Origin: Saprospirales bacterium
Lineage (GTDB): Bacteria > Bacteroidota > Bacteroidia > Chitinophagales > Saprospiraceae
Assembly (NCBI GenBank): GCA_003559985.1
Contig: PWJP01000213.1
Location: 1 to 10,461, forward strand
Reading direction: 5' to 3'
Length of the DNA stretch: 10,461 nucleotides
Part shown: positions 1-7,365 of the stretch, one piece after another
Position numbering within the stretch: position 1 is the stretch's first letter
Layout of the letters: each line of letters begins with the position of its first letter
Notes under the pieces: generated by a model
Seen by the model: the letters and a program-made list of their open reading frames with translations, nothing else
What the model was told of the DNA's origin: nothing
The model's database searches: none
Position numbers and translations under genes: made by a program

Positions 1-96
1 AACGACTTTATGTCCGTTGGCCTGAAGGGCTGCCATTGCCTTGTTGCTGTATCTCGAGGGTTTTTCGGAAGCACCCAATACCATGTTTAGACTCAT
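1..96 (-). CDS. CoA-binding domain protein (YccU-like), 5' part only
   Basis: Only the first 32 codons are in the window; the gene continues past base 1. The N-terminus reads MSLNMVLGASEKPSRYSNKA and continues to an AN-GHKVV segment. The pattern VLGAS-(E/P)-x-P-x-RYS-x-KA followed by L-x-x-x-GH-x-VV is the first beta-strand, glycine-containing nucleotide loop and second strand of small CoA_binding_2 proteins (Rossmann fold, YccU family, about 120-140 residues). Their cellular role is not established. I chose the ATG at 96; an ATG at 84 is also in frame but would start directly on the first beta-strand. No Shine-Dalgarno sequence precedes it, as is normal in Bacteroidota. It lies 151 bases downstream of prfA on the same strand, so co-transcription is possible. 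Family assignment is fairly secure, function is not. Confidence 0.72.
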   Translation of the reverse strand, partial: MSLNMVLGASEKPSRYSNKAMAALQANGHKVV

Positions 97-247
97 CTGG
101 TTTATTTTTGATCTGGTTACTTCAGGCAGATAAAAGATTGATGTGAAGACCTCTCTTATTCATGTTTTCGAAGGTTACAATCTCAACCATTTTATCAATA
201 ATCACCTTACTAACACCAGTTCGTATCGATGGTTTGTTGGAACTGCA
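97..247. other. Intergenic gap between prfA and the CoA-binding gene
   Basis: This 151-base stretch separates two minus-strand genes. I see no terminator hairpin with a T-run after prfA and no convincing Bacteroidota promoter before the CoA-binding gene. The nearest thing is a TAACCTTC-like box with a TTG 18 bases upstream on the minus strand, which matches the consensus poorly. The gap could be a read-through spacer or hold an unrecognised promoter. Confidence 0.4.
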
Positions 248-1309
248 TCAGGATGCTTCCTGCTTACTGGCATTGTCTGCCACCTTGAGGGCCTGGATGA
301 TCTCCTGAAGTTTTCCCCCCATTACCTGATCGAGATTGTAAAGCGTGAGATTGATGCGGTGGTCGGTTACCCTGTTTTGTGGAAAGTTGTAGGTCCTAAT
401 TTTCCCACTTCTGTCTCCGGTGCCCACCAGAGATTTCCGTTGTTCTGCCCTCGATGAAGCTTCCTTTTCCCGCTGCGATTCCAGTATTTTTTGATAGAGC
501 CGCTGAAGGGCAAACTCTCTGTTTTTCAACTGGGACCTGCTGTCGGTACTCACCACCGAGACGCCACTTGGAATGTGTGTCATTCTCACCCCGGATTCTG
601 TTTTGTTGACGTGCTGGCCTCCGGCCCCGCTGGAGCGGAAAGTATCTACCCTGATGTCCTCCTTGTTGAGGTCTATTTCATCCATTTCAAATTGAGGGAG
701 TACTGCTACGGTGGCTGCAGAGGTGTGTACGCGGCCCTGAGATTCGGTTTTGGGAACGCGCTGTACGCGGTGTGTCCCCGATTCGTACTTCAACATGCCG
801 TACACATCAGTTCCTTTCACTTCGAGGACTATGCGGGAGTAACCACCCTGGGCGCTTTCGTTGAGGTTGATAATCTCGTACTTCCAATCCAACTGATCGA
901 AAAAAGAAGTGTACATTTTGAAGAGGTCCCCGGCAAAAATAGCTGCTTCATCCCCGCCTGTACCCGCTCTTATTTCGACCATGGCATCGCTGGCATCTTC
1001 CGGATCGCGCGGCACGAGTAAGTCTTTAAGTTCAGCTTCCAGCTCATCAATTTGGCCTTGCAGCTCCTTGATTTCGTCCCGGGCCATTGCTTTTACCGCT
1101 TCATCGGCTTCATCCAGGAGCTCGCGGGCCTGATGGTATTCCTCCCGGAGTTTTTCCCATTTTTCCAATCCTTTCACAAGGGGGGTAATTCGCTTGTATT
1201 CCTTGTGGAGTTTGGTAAACTCTTTTTGGTCGGCCACCACTTCCGGGTCGGACAACCGCTCCTCCAGGACTTTAAAGCGATCTTTGTATGATTCCAGTTT
1301 TTCAATCAT
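248..1309 (-). CDS. prfA: Peptide chain release factor 1 (RF1)
   Basis: RF1 recognises UAA and UAG stop codons in the ribosomal A site and triggers hydrolysis of peptidyl-tRNA. The product is 353 residues, close to the usual 355-360. An N-terminal helical, charged domain (about 1-105) is followed by the conserved AGTGGDEA segment (115-122). The codon-recognition tripeptide is PKT at 186-188, inside HRVQRVPKTESQGRVHTSA; this fits the P-x-T pattern of RF1 rather than the SPF of RF2. The catalytic GGQ is at 230-232 within GAGGQHVNKTESGVR. I chose the ATG at 1309 (MIEKLESYKDRF), which matches the family start. The frame stays open nine codons further upstream, but that extension lies in promoter-like sequence. 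A perfect TAnnTTTG box sits a few bases upstream of this ATG, so the message may be nearly leaderless. The gene is divergent from the giant exoprotein gene. Identity is secure. Confidence 0.97.
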   Translation of the reverse strand: MIEKLESYKDRFKVLEERLSDPEVVADQKEFTKLHKEYKRITPLVKGLEKWEKLREEYHQARELLDEADEAVKAMARDEIKELQGQIDELEAELKDLLVPRDPEDASDAMVEIRAGTGGDEAAIFAGDLFKMYTSFFDQLDWKYEIINLNESAQGGYSRIVLEVKGTDVYGMLKYESGTHRVQRVPKTESQGRVHTSAATVAVLPQFEMDEIDLNKEDIRVDTFRSSGAGGQHVNKTESGVRMTHIPSGVSVVSTDSRSQLKNREFALQRLYQKILESQREKEASSRAEQRKSLVGTGDRSGKIRTYNFPQNRVTDHRINLTLYNLDQVMGGKLQEIIQALKVADNASKQEAS

Positions 1310-1714
1310 GATGCAAAAATAGGGGGCTTGCTTCAACTAAAGTACATTGTGAAACGGAAATAATGTCACCTTAGTGAGTATTCCCTGCATTCACGATAGA
1401 AATCTCCGGAGCTGATTGAATAAATTACTGCTCCCTGCAAATTGAATTGTGAAGGTATCCTGTCAATTGTACAAAGAATTTTCCATCCCAGTTCTCATGA
1501 CTTAATAGCCCCCAGGGTTACTTTAAATTTTTTAAGCAAGATTTCACTTTGGTGTTATTAATTCAGGAATTGTTAAACGTTTATCCCTCAAAATACCGTT
1601 TAGCCTAAAAGAAATGTAATTCTTTGAAACTGAACACGGATTGCACCTGTTAAACTGAGGCATACGGCTTTTCAGCCAGATTGAAAACAGATAGATCCGA
1701 ATAAACGACCGAAT
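1310..1714. other. 405-base divergent intergenic region, prfA / exoprotein
   Basis: No gene or RNA gene is recognisable here. The region must hold the promoters of both divergent genes. On the prfA side there are -7-like boxes close to the ATG. On the plus strand the best boxes are TCACTTTG (1544-1551, 7 of 8 matches) and ATTCTTTG before 1626 (6 of 8), neither with a good -33 TTG at the right spacing. Small structures seen are an 8-base palindrome TTGTACAA (1467-1474) and an 8-base direct repeat TCCCTGCA (1382-1389 and 1432-1439); both are short enough to be chance. The last 200 bases before 1715 are AT-rich. Confidence 0.5.
1314..1321 (-). promoter_or_regulatory. Candidate -7 box for prfA
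   Basis: On the minus strand these bases read TATTTTTG, an exact match to the Bacteroidota -7 consensus TAnnTTTG. No convincing TTG lies 19-21 bases upstream. It ends only four bases before the prfA ATG, so use of this box would give a leaderless or nearly leaderless transcript. A second box, TACTTTAG (7 of 8 matches), lies about 20 bases further upstream and would give a normal short leader. The AT-rich match could be chance. Confidence 0.3.
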
Positions 1715-4700
1715 TTGTCATTATATTCACATTTCCCGCGAATAATCATCTCCCTTTTCGCTGTATTGATATTACTGCCGGACTTTGAGAGTTATGCCGG
1801 TGCTGAACATACCCCGGAACTACCTCCTTTGACAGAACCTCACGCTTTCCGGGAGAATAAGGGTCAGTGGCCGGACCAGGTTTTGTACAAGGCAGATTTC
1901 GGTTCTCATCAGATTTGGGCGGAAAGAGGCAGGTTGTTGTGGGTTCAACAGGATGCAGATGATCTTGCAGATAGAGCCAAATGTAAGTTTGATCCGGATT
2001 GTGAGTTCATGAAATTCGAGGTAAAAAATCACGCATTTGCCGTGGAGTTTGCCGGCTCAAATATGGACCACGGGCATCTGGGGCACCAGCCCTCTTCTGA
2101 GTATTTTAATTACATAAGGGGGAATGACCCTTCCAAATGGGCATCGAAGGTCAGGCAATATCAGAAAATTGAGTACACCGACCTCTACGATGGCATCGAC
2201 TACCAGTTGTACATTAAAGACGGGGTGCTGAAATACGATTTTGTGGTACATCCCGGTGCGGACCCCTCGGACATCAAATTGGTCTATAAGGGATTGGAAA
2301 AGTTGGAGAAAGTCTATAGCAATCTTCGGATGAAAACAACCCTCACCAGCATATTTGAGCAGAACCCTTACACCTTTCAACTTATCGATGGAACAGAGTA
2401 TTATGTACCATCGGAATTTGTCAAAAAAGACAGTGTGGTTTCTTTCCATTTCCCGGAGTCTTACGATAAGGGTGAAAAGTTGATTATCGATCCCGTGCTC
2501 ATTTTTTCTACTTACAGCGGATCGACAGGGGACAATTGGGGAATGACTGCAACACCGGGTCTGGATGGCGAATTGTTTGGTGCCGGGATTGTCTTTGAGG
2601 AGGGATATCCGACTACCATTGGTGCGTTTATGACCAGTTATTCCGGTCCCGGTGGAGCTAACTCAGTAGTGGACATTGGAATTACAAAATTCAGTGATGA
2701 TGGATCAGAGCGTATTTATTCCACCTATCTCGGGGGAGGCCTTAGCGATATGCCGCACAGTATCATCGTGAATTCTCAAAATGAGTTGGTTATCCTCGGG
2801 TCCTCCAGCTCTGGTGATTTTCCAACTACACCCAATTCTATCCAGGGACAAAACATGGGAGGTGACGCAGTACTGGGTGGAATATTTACCAACAATATTG
2901 AAATAAGCGGTACCGATATCATTGTAGCAGTTTTGAGCGAAGACGGAACTGCGCTGACCGGTTCAACATTTTTAGGAGGCAGCAGAAATGATGGGATCAA
3001 TGACCTCGACAGGAATTTACTCAGAAACTATGGAGACCAATTCAGAGGTGAGGTGGTTGTAGATGATTTTGACAATATATATGTGGCTTCCGTAACGCGT
3101 TCATCCGACTTTCCCATTACCTCAAATGCTTTTCAGGTGGGCATGTCGGGCGGAATGGCCGGGGTGGTTTTCAGCCTCAACCGCTTCTGTACTCAGCTCA
3201 GGTGGTCCACCTATTTAGGGGGAAGCGATCCTGATGCCGCATACTCCATCAAGTTAGATAGTGAGGGCAATGTATTGGTAGCCGGTGGTACAAGAAGTGA
3301 TGATTTTCCAGTAAGTGCAGGTGCCTACAAACCCACCTACCAGGGAGGACCGGCAAATGGCTTTATAACAAAGTTAAACAGCAGCGGAAGTACTTTGCTG
3401 GCAGGTAGTTTTGTCGGCACAAACAGCTACGATCAGGCTTATTTTGTCGAGCTGGATTTGGATGACAGAGTTTATCTACTGGGACAGTCAACCGGTAACC
3501 TCCAACCCACTCCCGGGGTTTACAGCAATCCCAACAGCGCCCAATTCATAAAAAGATTGGACAGTGATTTAAGTGAATTGGAGTTCAGAACAGTATTTGG
3601 AACCGGTCGAGGCTCTATTGATATTTCTCCCACTGCCCTGATGGTGGATGATTGCAATAGAATTTACACCTCGGGATGGGGAGGTGCTGCAAATCGCAAC
3701 AATGTTCCCACCAGTACTACATCCGGCCTGGTAGTTACCCCGGATGCATTCCAAAACACTACCGATGGCAACGATTTTTACTTTTTTGTGCTGGAAGAAG
3801 ATGCTACGGAGTTGATATTTGCTACTTTCTTTGGCGGAACTGTTCCTCCAGGTTCCGGAATAGGATTTGAGCATGTGGATGGAGGTACCAGCAGGTTTAG
3901 CCGTGAGGGTACCATCTTCCAGGCTGTTTGTGCAGGTTGCGGCGGTGGCAATTTCTTTCCGACTACCGATGGGGTCGTCTCTCCAACCAATCCATCCAAC
4001 AACTGCAACCTGGGAGTTATAAAGTACGATTTCGAATTGAACGAGATCATTGCCAGAGCAAGAGTGGATGAAGGAACTGAAGGTTGCGCTCCATTTACAG
4101 CAGACTTTCGAAATCTCAGTACAGGTACCATACATTTTGAATGGGACTTTGGGGACGGCAACACCAGTACTGACAGGGCACCGATTCATCAGTACGAAGA
4201 ACCTGGAATTTACGAGGTCTCCCTTTTCGCACTATCAACCAATCAATGTCTGGAACCGGACACAGCTACCCTGATCATAGAGGTTGTTCAGGCTGCAGAG
4301 AGCATAGTGGACTCCTTTGAAATATGCGATGGGGAGCCGATTATTCTCGAATCTCAGATTGAAAATGAGAATGCGGATTTTTCCTGGAGTACCGGTCAGA
4401 CCTCTCAAAGTATTGCTGCACTGGAGTCTGGCCTCTACACTGTGGAGGCAGAATTGAGTAACTGCATATTCCGGGACAGCTTTACAATTGTCAATTCCTC
4501 ACCCTCTGTCTTCATTCAGGACTCCATTGCCTGTGATCAGACTTTTCTTGAGTTAAACCTTGATCCACGTGCAGAGAATATTAGCTGGAGCACGGGACTT
4601 ACTGACGCTCTTTCAACAGTAGTTGATGAGGCGGGGCAGTACTACGTGGACTACAGTATCAACAATTGCGAATTTTCAGACTCCGCTTTTATCACCTTTC

Positions 4701-5449
4701 CCATAAGTCCCGAAATAAAAATAATTGGGGATACCATGTCCTGTGAAGGCGAAGAAGTAACCCTTTCTGTCAGTGAATTCAAGGGAATCACTATTGAGGA
4801 GTACGATTGGAATGTAGGTGCCACAGGTATTGATCTGGTTGTAACTGAATCCGGCACTTACAGTGTGATTGCTCTATCCGATGAGGGTTGTACCGATGAA
4901 GATGAAATCGATGTCTTTTTCATACCACAGTTACCAGAGGTAACTGATTTTTCAGATACGCTCATATGTGCCGATGGAAGACTGCGTGTCGATCTCACTG
5001 AATACGAAGAGCTGGCGGACTTAAGTTGGTCTGATGGAAGTGGTGAATTTATCCGCACCTTTAATGAAAACAGAAATCTCACTTTTGAATTGACCAATGT
5101 CTGTGAAGAAGTCACCGGAACGGTCAGACTTGAGGTGTCCCCATTCGAATTTGGTGAATTGCCTATGTACTTTCCCACTGCCTTCAGCCCCAACGACGAT
5201 GGAATCAATGATATTTTTAAACCCGAATTTCCACCTGACCTGGAGATTCTGTCTTTTGAGATGAAGGTTTTTGACCGGTGGGGGAACAAAGTGTTTGAGA
5301 CAACCGATGTAGAATTTGGCTGGGATGGAGTTTTTGATGGTGAGGATATGCAACCGGCTGTTTTTGCATGGTACGCAGAGATCGAATTTTTCCTGTGCGA
5401 AGAACCTGCTACTGTCAAAAGAAGTGGAGATGTAACTATTATGAGATAA
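1715..5449 (+). CDS. Giant T9SS exoprotein: SBBP propeller, PKD, type B CTD
   Basis: This 1244-residue protein should cross the inner membrane by Sec and the outer membrane by type IX secretion. Residues 1-30 form a signal peptide (hydrophobic core at about 10-21, likely cut after YAGA). Residues about 43-265 match the conserved N-terminal domain of Bacteroidota SBBP-repeat proteins (I believe DUF7948), with HAFRENKGQWPDQVLYKADF. Residues about 265-780 carry SBBP-type beta-propeller repeats (STYLGG..., then G-N-V/I-x-V/L-x-G-x-T-x-S-x-DFP), ending in a cysteine cluster (C739, C742, C764). A PKD domain follows (about 785-870, WDFGDG at 810-815), then four Ig-like modules (about 865-1145), each with a C-x-G/D-x-x-x-x-L opening and three of them with a WS-x-G core. 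Residues about 1148-1244 are the gliding-motility-associated CTD (FPTAFSPNDDGINDIFKP, FDRWGNKVFET, GWDG). The start is TTG: an in-frame stop lies at 1682-1684 and no ATG falls between it and the signal peptide. No PorP/SprF partner gene lies beside it. It is probably an adhesin or surface protein; the ligand is unknown. Confidence 0.9.
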   Translation: MSLYSHFPRIIISLFAVLILLPDFESYAGAEHTPELPPLTEPHAFRENKGQWPDQVLYKADFGSHQIWAERGRLLWVQQDADDLADRAKCKFDPDCEFMKFEVKNHAFAVEFAGSNMDHGHLGHQPSSEYFNYIRGNDPSKWASKVRQYQKIEYTDLYDGIDYQLYIKDGVLKYDFVVHPGADPSDIKLVYKGLEKLEKVYSNLRMKTTLTSIFEQNPYTFQLIDGTEYYVPSEFVKKDSVVSFHFPESYDKGEKLIIDPVLIFSTYSGSTGDNWGMTATPGLDGELFGAGIVFEEGYPTTIGAFMTSYSGPGGANSVVDIGITKFSDDGSERIYSTYLGGGLSDMPHSIIVNSQNELVILGSSSSGDFPTTPNSIQGQNMGGDAVLGGIFTNNIEISGTDIIVAVLSEDGTALTGSTFLGGSRNDGINDLDRNLLRNYGDQFRGEVVVDDFDNIYVASVTRSSDFPITSNAFQVGMSGGMAGVVFSLNRFCTQLRWSTYLGGSDPDAAYSIKLDSEGNVLVAGGTRSDDFPVSAGAYKPTYQGGPANGFITKLNSSGSTLLAGSFVGTNSYDQAYFVELDLDDRVYLLGQSTGNLQPTPGVYSNPNSAQFIKRLDSDLSELEFRTVFGTGRGSIDISPTALMVDDCNRIYTSGWGGAANRNNVPTSTTSGLVVTPDAFQNTTDGNDFYFFVLEEDATELIFATFFGGTVPPGSGIGFEHVDGGTSRFSREGTIFQAVCAGCGGGNFFPTTDGVVSPTNPSNNCNLGVIKYDFELNEIIARARVDEGTEGCAPFTADFRNLSTGTIHFEWDFGDGNTSTDRAPIHQYEEPGIYEVSLFALSTNQCLEPDTATLIIEVVQAAESIVDSFEICDGEPIILESQIENENADFSWSTGQTSQSIAALESGLYTVEAELSNCIFRDSFTIVNSSPSVFIQDSIACDQTFLELNLDPRAENISWSTGLTDALSTVVDEAGQYYVDYSINNCEFSDSAFITFPISPEIKIIGDTMSCEGEEVTLSVSEFKGITIEEYDWNVGATGIDLVVTESGTYSVIALSDEGCTDEDEIDVFFIPQLPEVTDFSDTLICADGRLRVDLTEYEELADLSWSDGSGEFIRTFNENRNLTFELTNVCEEVTGTVRLEVSPFEFGELPMYFPTAFSPNDDGINDIFKPEFPPDLEILSFEMKVFDRWGNKVFETTDVEFGWDGVFDGEDMQPAVFAWYAEIEFFLCEEPATVKRSGDVTIMR

Positions 5450-5464
5450 AAATTTTCCCGGTCA

Positions 5465-6292
5465 TCAATCAAGCCCCGGAATTTCAATTCTCTCCCTTTT
5501 CTCGTATTGATACAGCCTTTTTTCAACCACTTCACCATTGGAATATAAAGTGATTTTCGAAGGTTTATTGATGCGGTCGTAAGTTATTTCAAACCGCTTT
5601 TCTTCCCCATCAGTGTGAAGAGTTGCCTTATGTGGTCTGTTGTGGTCGTCGTACTCATACGTTGCGGAACGGATTTTTTGATTTTGGTCTTCCTCTACCA
5701 TCTTATATTCCACGGCCCTTGAAAGCCATCCATCCCGGTATTCCAATTCAATGCGCCGGCCTTTATTTTCATCTGAAAAAAGCTCAATGGATGCAGGCCG
5801 GGTTTCACCTTTAAATTCGTAAACCAATTTGAGCCCTTCAGAAGATTCGTACTGCTCCCGGTTGAAAAAATTAACCAGCATTTCATCTGCTTCCACAGAA
5901 TCCGGCCTTGCAACTGTATGATTTATATGAGTGGTTTTTCGCCGCAGGAACAAATTATCCATTACGTAAATGTGGTGAAATTCCTCAGTGATACTTTCGA
6001 GTTCCCTGTTTTCCCAGTCAAAATCACTCACAGCTATCTGCTTTGTAACAGGCAGTCCGTTGTGGTCCAAAACTACCTCCATCATACTCTTTTCTTCACC
6101 CGGAAATTGGATGGTGAGCTCGTAAACCTTTAACATCTCATGAGTGGAAAGCCAGTTGTGGTCTTCTCTGAAACTCAGCGGGTCATCAAAAAAATAATTG
6201 TGGTGGATATTTTGGGAAAATATGGGGATTGCATTCAGCAAAATGCCGGTGATGCAAAAAAACAGGAACAGCATATTTCGGTATTCCACCAT
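5465..6292 (-). CDS. Secreted YD-repeat-like protein, function unknown
   Basis: I do not recognise a named family for this 275-residue product. Residues 1-27 look like a signal peptide (basic R5, hydrophobic stretch 7-24, likely cut near IFSQ), and no lipobox cysteine is visible. The C-terminal half (about 155-270) has short beta-strand repeats of the type YEYDDHNRPHKATLHTDGEE, ITYDRINKPSKITLYSNGE and RLYQYEKRERIE. These recall the YD/RHS-like repeats of Bacteroidota envelope proteins. The N-terminal half is acidic and featureless to me. I chose the ATG at 6292 because the signal peptide starts there; the frame is open further upstream to 6421 but would place 43 residues before the signal peptide. 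The ATG at 6274 would remove the basic N-region. Its 3' end is 15 bases from the end of the convergent giant exoprotein gene. It is probably periplasmic or outer-membrane-associated. Confidence 0.7.
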   Translation of the reverse strand: MVEYRNMLFLFFCITGILLNAIPIFSQNIHHNYFFDDPLSFREDHNWLSTHEMLKVYELTIQFPGEEKSMMEVVLDHNGLPVTKQIAVSDFDWENRELESITEEFHHIYVMDNLFLRRKTTHINHTVARPDSVEADEMLVNFFNREQYESSEGLKLVYEFKGETRPASIELFSDENKGRRIELEYRDGWLSRAVEYKMVEEDQNQKIRSATYEYDDHNRPHKATLHTDGEEKRFEITYDRINKPSKITLYSNGEVVEKRLYQYEKRERIEIPGLD

Positions 6293-6688
6293 ATTTTGAT
6301 GATTAATAACTCTATTCTCAAACCTAAAGATACGGATTATTAAACTACTCGCTGCCTGACAATTAAGTAAGGTAGTTTTTTCATCGGAATTAATTCCAGT
6401 CTTTAACGGCGGTAAATACATGGCTTTTGGTAAGGCCTGCTATCATTGAGTATGTAATCAGGCTGTGGAAATATCTCACCAATTTCTCCCTGTTCTCTTA
6501 AGTTAAACCCTGTAAAACAATTTACTATGAATAGAAAACTTTATAAAGAAAAAATCTGTAAAACAGACCGAAATGAAATTCTACAAGTCGGACCGATTGA
6601 TTGAGCAAGGCTCCGGCAATTCCACCAGTGAATTACCATAGTCGAACATTTTACCGCTTGTGGTGTAAGGTTTAAAACAAGATTAGCC
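6293..6688. other. 396-base divergent intergenic region
   Basis: The region lies between the YD-like gene (-) and the PsiE-like gene (+). The left part carries the candidate minus-strand promoter. No clear plus-strand promoter for the PsiE-like gene is visible: TATCATTG at 6441-6448 matches 7 of 8 but lacks a spaced TTG and is far from the gene. A 10-base direct repeat CTGTAAAACA occurs twice between about 6510 and 6566. Two very short frames begin with ATG (6527-6604, 25 residues; 6573-6641, 22 residues); they overlap, have no recognisable content and are not annotated as genes. The length leaves room for a small RNA that I cannot support. Confidence 0.45.
6319..6326 (-). promoter_or_regulatory. 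Candidate -7 box for the YD-like protein gene
   Basis: On the minus strand these bases read TAGGTTTG, an exact match to TAnnTTTG, 26 bases before the ATG at 6292. That would give a leader of about 20 bases. I find no TTG 19-21 bases upstream, so the -33 half is missing or degenerate. The position supports the chosen start over the longer open frame. Confidence 0.38.
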
Positions 6689-7291
6689 ATGACTGCAAAA
6701 GGAAGTACACCACCGAGATTGAAGAAGACAGTAAGATGGGTTGAGCGGATGATTATCATTGCCCTTATAGGTTTGATGTCGCTTCTCTTACTTGTCGCTA
6801 CTATTGAGTTGTTTTACGCAGTCTATCTCGCTGTACTTGAAGAAAAAGAGGAGACGCTGATTATTAACCTCGACAATATGCTGAATATATTCGGCATATT
6901 TCTGCTTGTGTTAATTGGTATTGAGTTGCTTGACACTATTAAGGTGTATTTCAAAGAAAATGTGATTCATGTGGAGGTGGTTATACTGGTTGCTTTGATC
7001 GCCATAGCGAGGAAAGTCATTGTGTTGGACTTTGAGTATTATTCCGGTCTGGAAATCGTGGGCATCAGTTCCATTATTTTGGCATTGGCAGGGGGATATT
7101 ACCTTTTGAAAAAGACAGGAAGTACGGCTGTGTATCCAAAGGTTAAAAAGGAGGTGGAAGAGGTCGTCGTGCAGGATCCCGACGATGATGAAGAAGGGAA
7201 AACCGTGAAAAAAATAAAGAAAAAACAGATTGAAAGGCCAACCGACCAACCTGATGATGATCCCACGACTATTAACCCCAAGAATTTGTAA
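6689..7291 (+). CDS. PsiE-like four-helix membrane protein with charged tail
   Basis: The 200-residue product has four predicted membrane helices at about 21-48, 64-85, 93-114 and 119-140. Between them lie the conserved features of the phosphate-starvation-inducible E (PsiE) family, such as LIGIELLDTIKVYF (75-88) and HVEVVILVALIAIARKVIVLD (94-114, motif core HVE...AIARK). PsiE is an inner-membrane protein of unknown function, induced in E. coli by phosphate starvation. This copy is longer than the 136-residue E. coli protein because of a hydrophilic cytoplasmic-type tail (about 141-200), first acidic (DPDDDEEG at 163-170), then lysine-rich (KTVKKIKKKQ at 171-180), then proline/aspartate-rich. 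The ATG at 6689 is the only sensible start and is preceded by AT-rich sequence without a Shine-Dalgarno. It converges on the CBS gene, close to the Usp cluster, which suits a stress role. Family membership is likely, physiological role unknown. Confidence 0.78.
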   Translation: MTAKGSTPPRLKKTVRWVERMIIIALIGLMSLLLLVATIELFYAVYLAVLEEKEETLIINLDNMLNIFGIFLLVLIGIELLDTIKVYFKENVIHVEVVILVALIAIARKVIVLDFEYYSGLEIVGISSIILALAGGYYLLKKTGSTAVYPKVKKEVEEVVVQDPDDDEEGKTVKKIKKKQIERPTDQPDDDPTTINPKNL

Positions 7292-7296
7292 GCTCC

Positions 7297-7330
7297 AAAG
7301 TGCCTGGCACTCATGGCAGCTAAAGTGCCT
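7297..7330. repeat. AAAGTGCCT direct repeat with inverted GGCACT between
   Basis: In the 74-base gap between two convergent genes, AAAGTGCCT occurs at 7297-7305 and again at 7322-7330. Each copy is preceded by AGCT (with two extra bases in the first). GGCACT at 7306-7311 is the reverse complement of AGTGCC in both copies, so it can pair with the left copy (tight palindrome 7299-7311) or the right copy (6-bp stem, 12-base loop). There is no T-run, so a classic terminator is not supported. It may be a bidirectional 3'-end structure or a protein site. Confidence 0.4.
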
Positions 7331-7365
7331 CTATCATCACCGTGGAGATGCTCAACGGAAATTAT

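Noticed and set aside
105..175. Promoter for the CoA-binding gene
   Set aside because: The best box on the minus strand matches too few consensus positions and lacks a correctly spaced TTG.
491..1021. 176-residue open frame antisense to prfA
   Set aside because: It overlaps a certain prfA gene on the other strand, and its sequence has no family features. It is a by-product of prfA codon composition.
2500..4000. Repeated segments that might be DNA-level tandem repeats
   Set aside because: The repetition is at the protein level (SBBP repeats); the nucleotide sequences of the units have diverged, so no recent tandem duplication is supported.
3569..4189. Two overlapping antisense open frames inside the exoprotein gene
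   Set aside because: Both are low in recognisable content and lie opposite conserved SBBP and PKD sequence.
5443..5480. Possible bidirectional terminator between the convergent exoprotein and YD-like genes
   Set aside because: The best stem is CCGG pairing with CCGG, extendable only with a bulge around a loop of over ten bases. An AAAATTTTT tract lies beside it, but the stem is too weak to call.
4858..5538. 226-residue open frame antisense to the end of the giant exoprotein gene
   Set aside because: It is serine-rich, has no recognisable motif, and lies opposite a securely identified C-terminal sorting domain. It also overlaps the 3' end of the YD-like gene in another frame.
6527..6641. Two tiny overlapping ATG frames (25 and 22 residues)
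   Set aside because: They overlap in different frames, have no ribosome binding context and no known small-protein features; frames this short are expected by chance.
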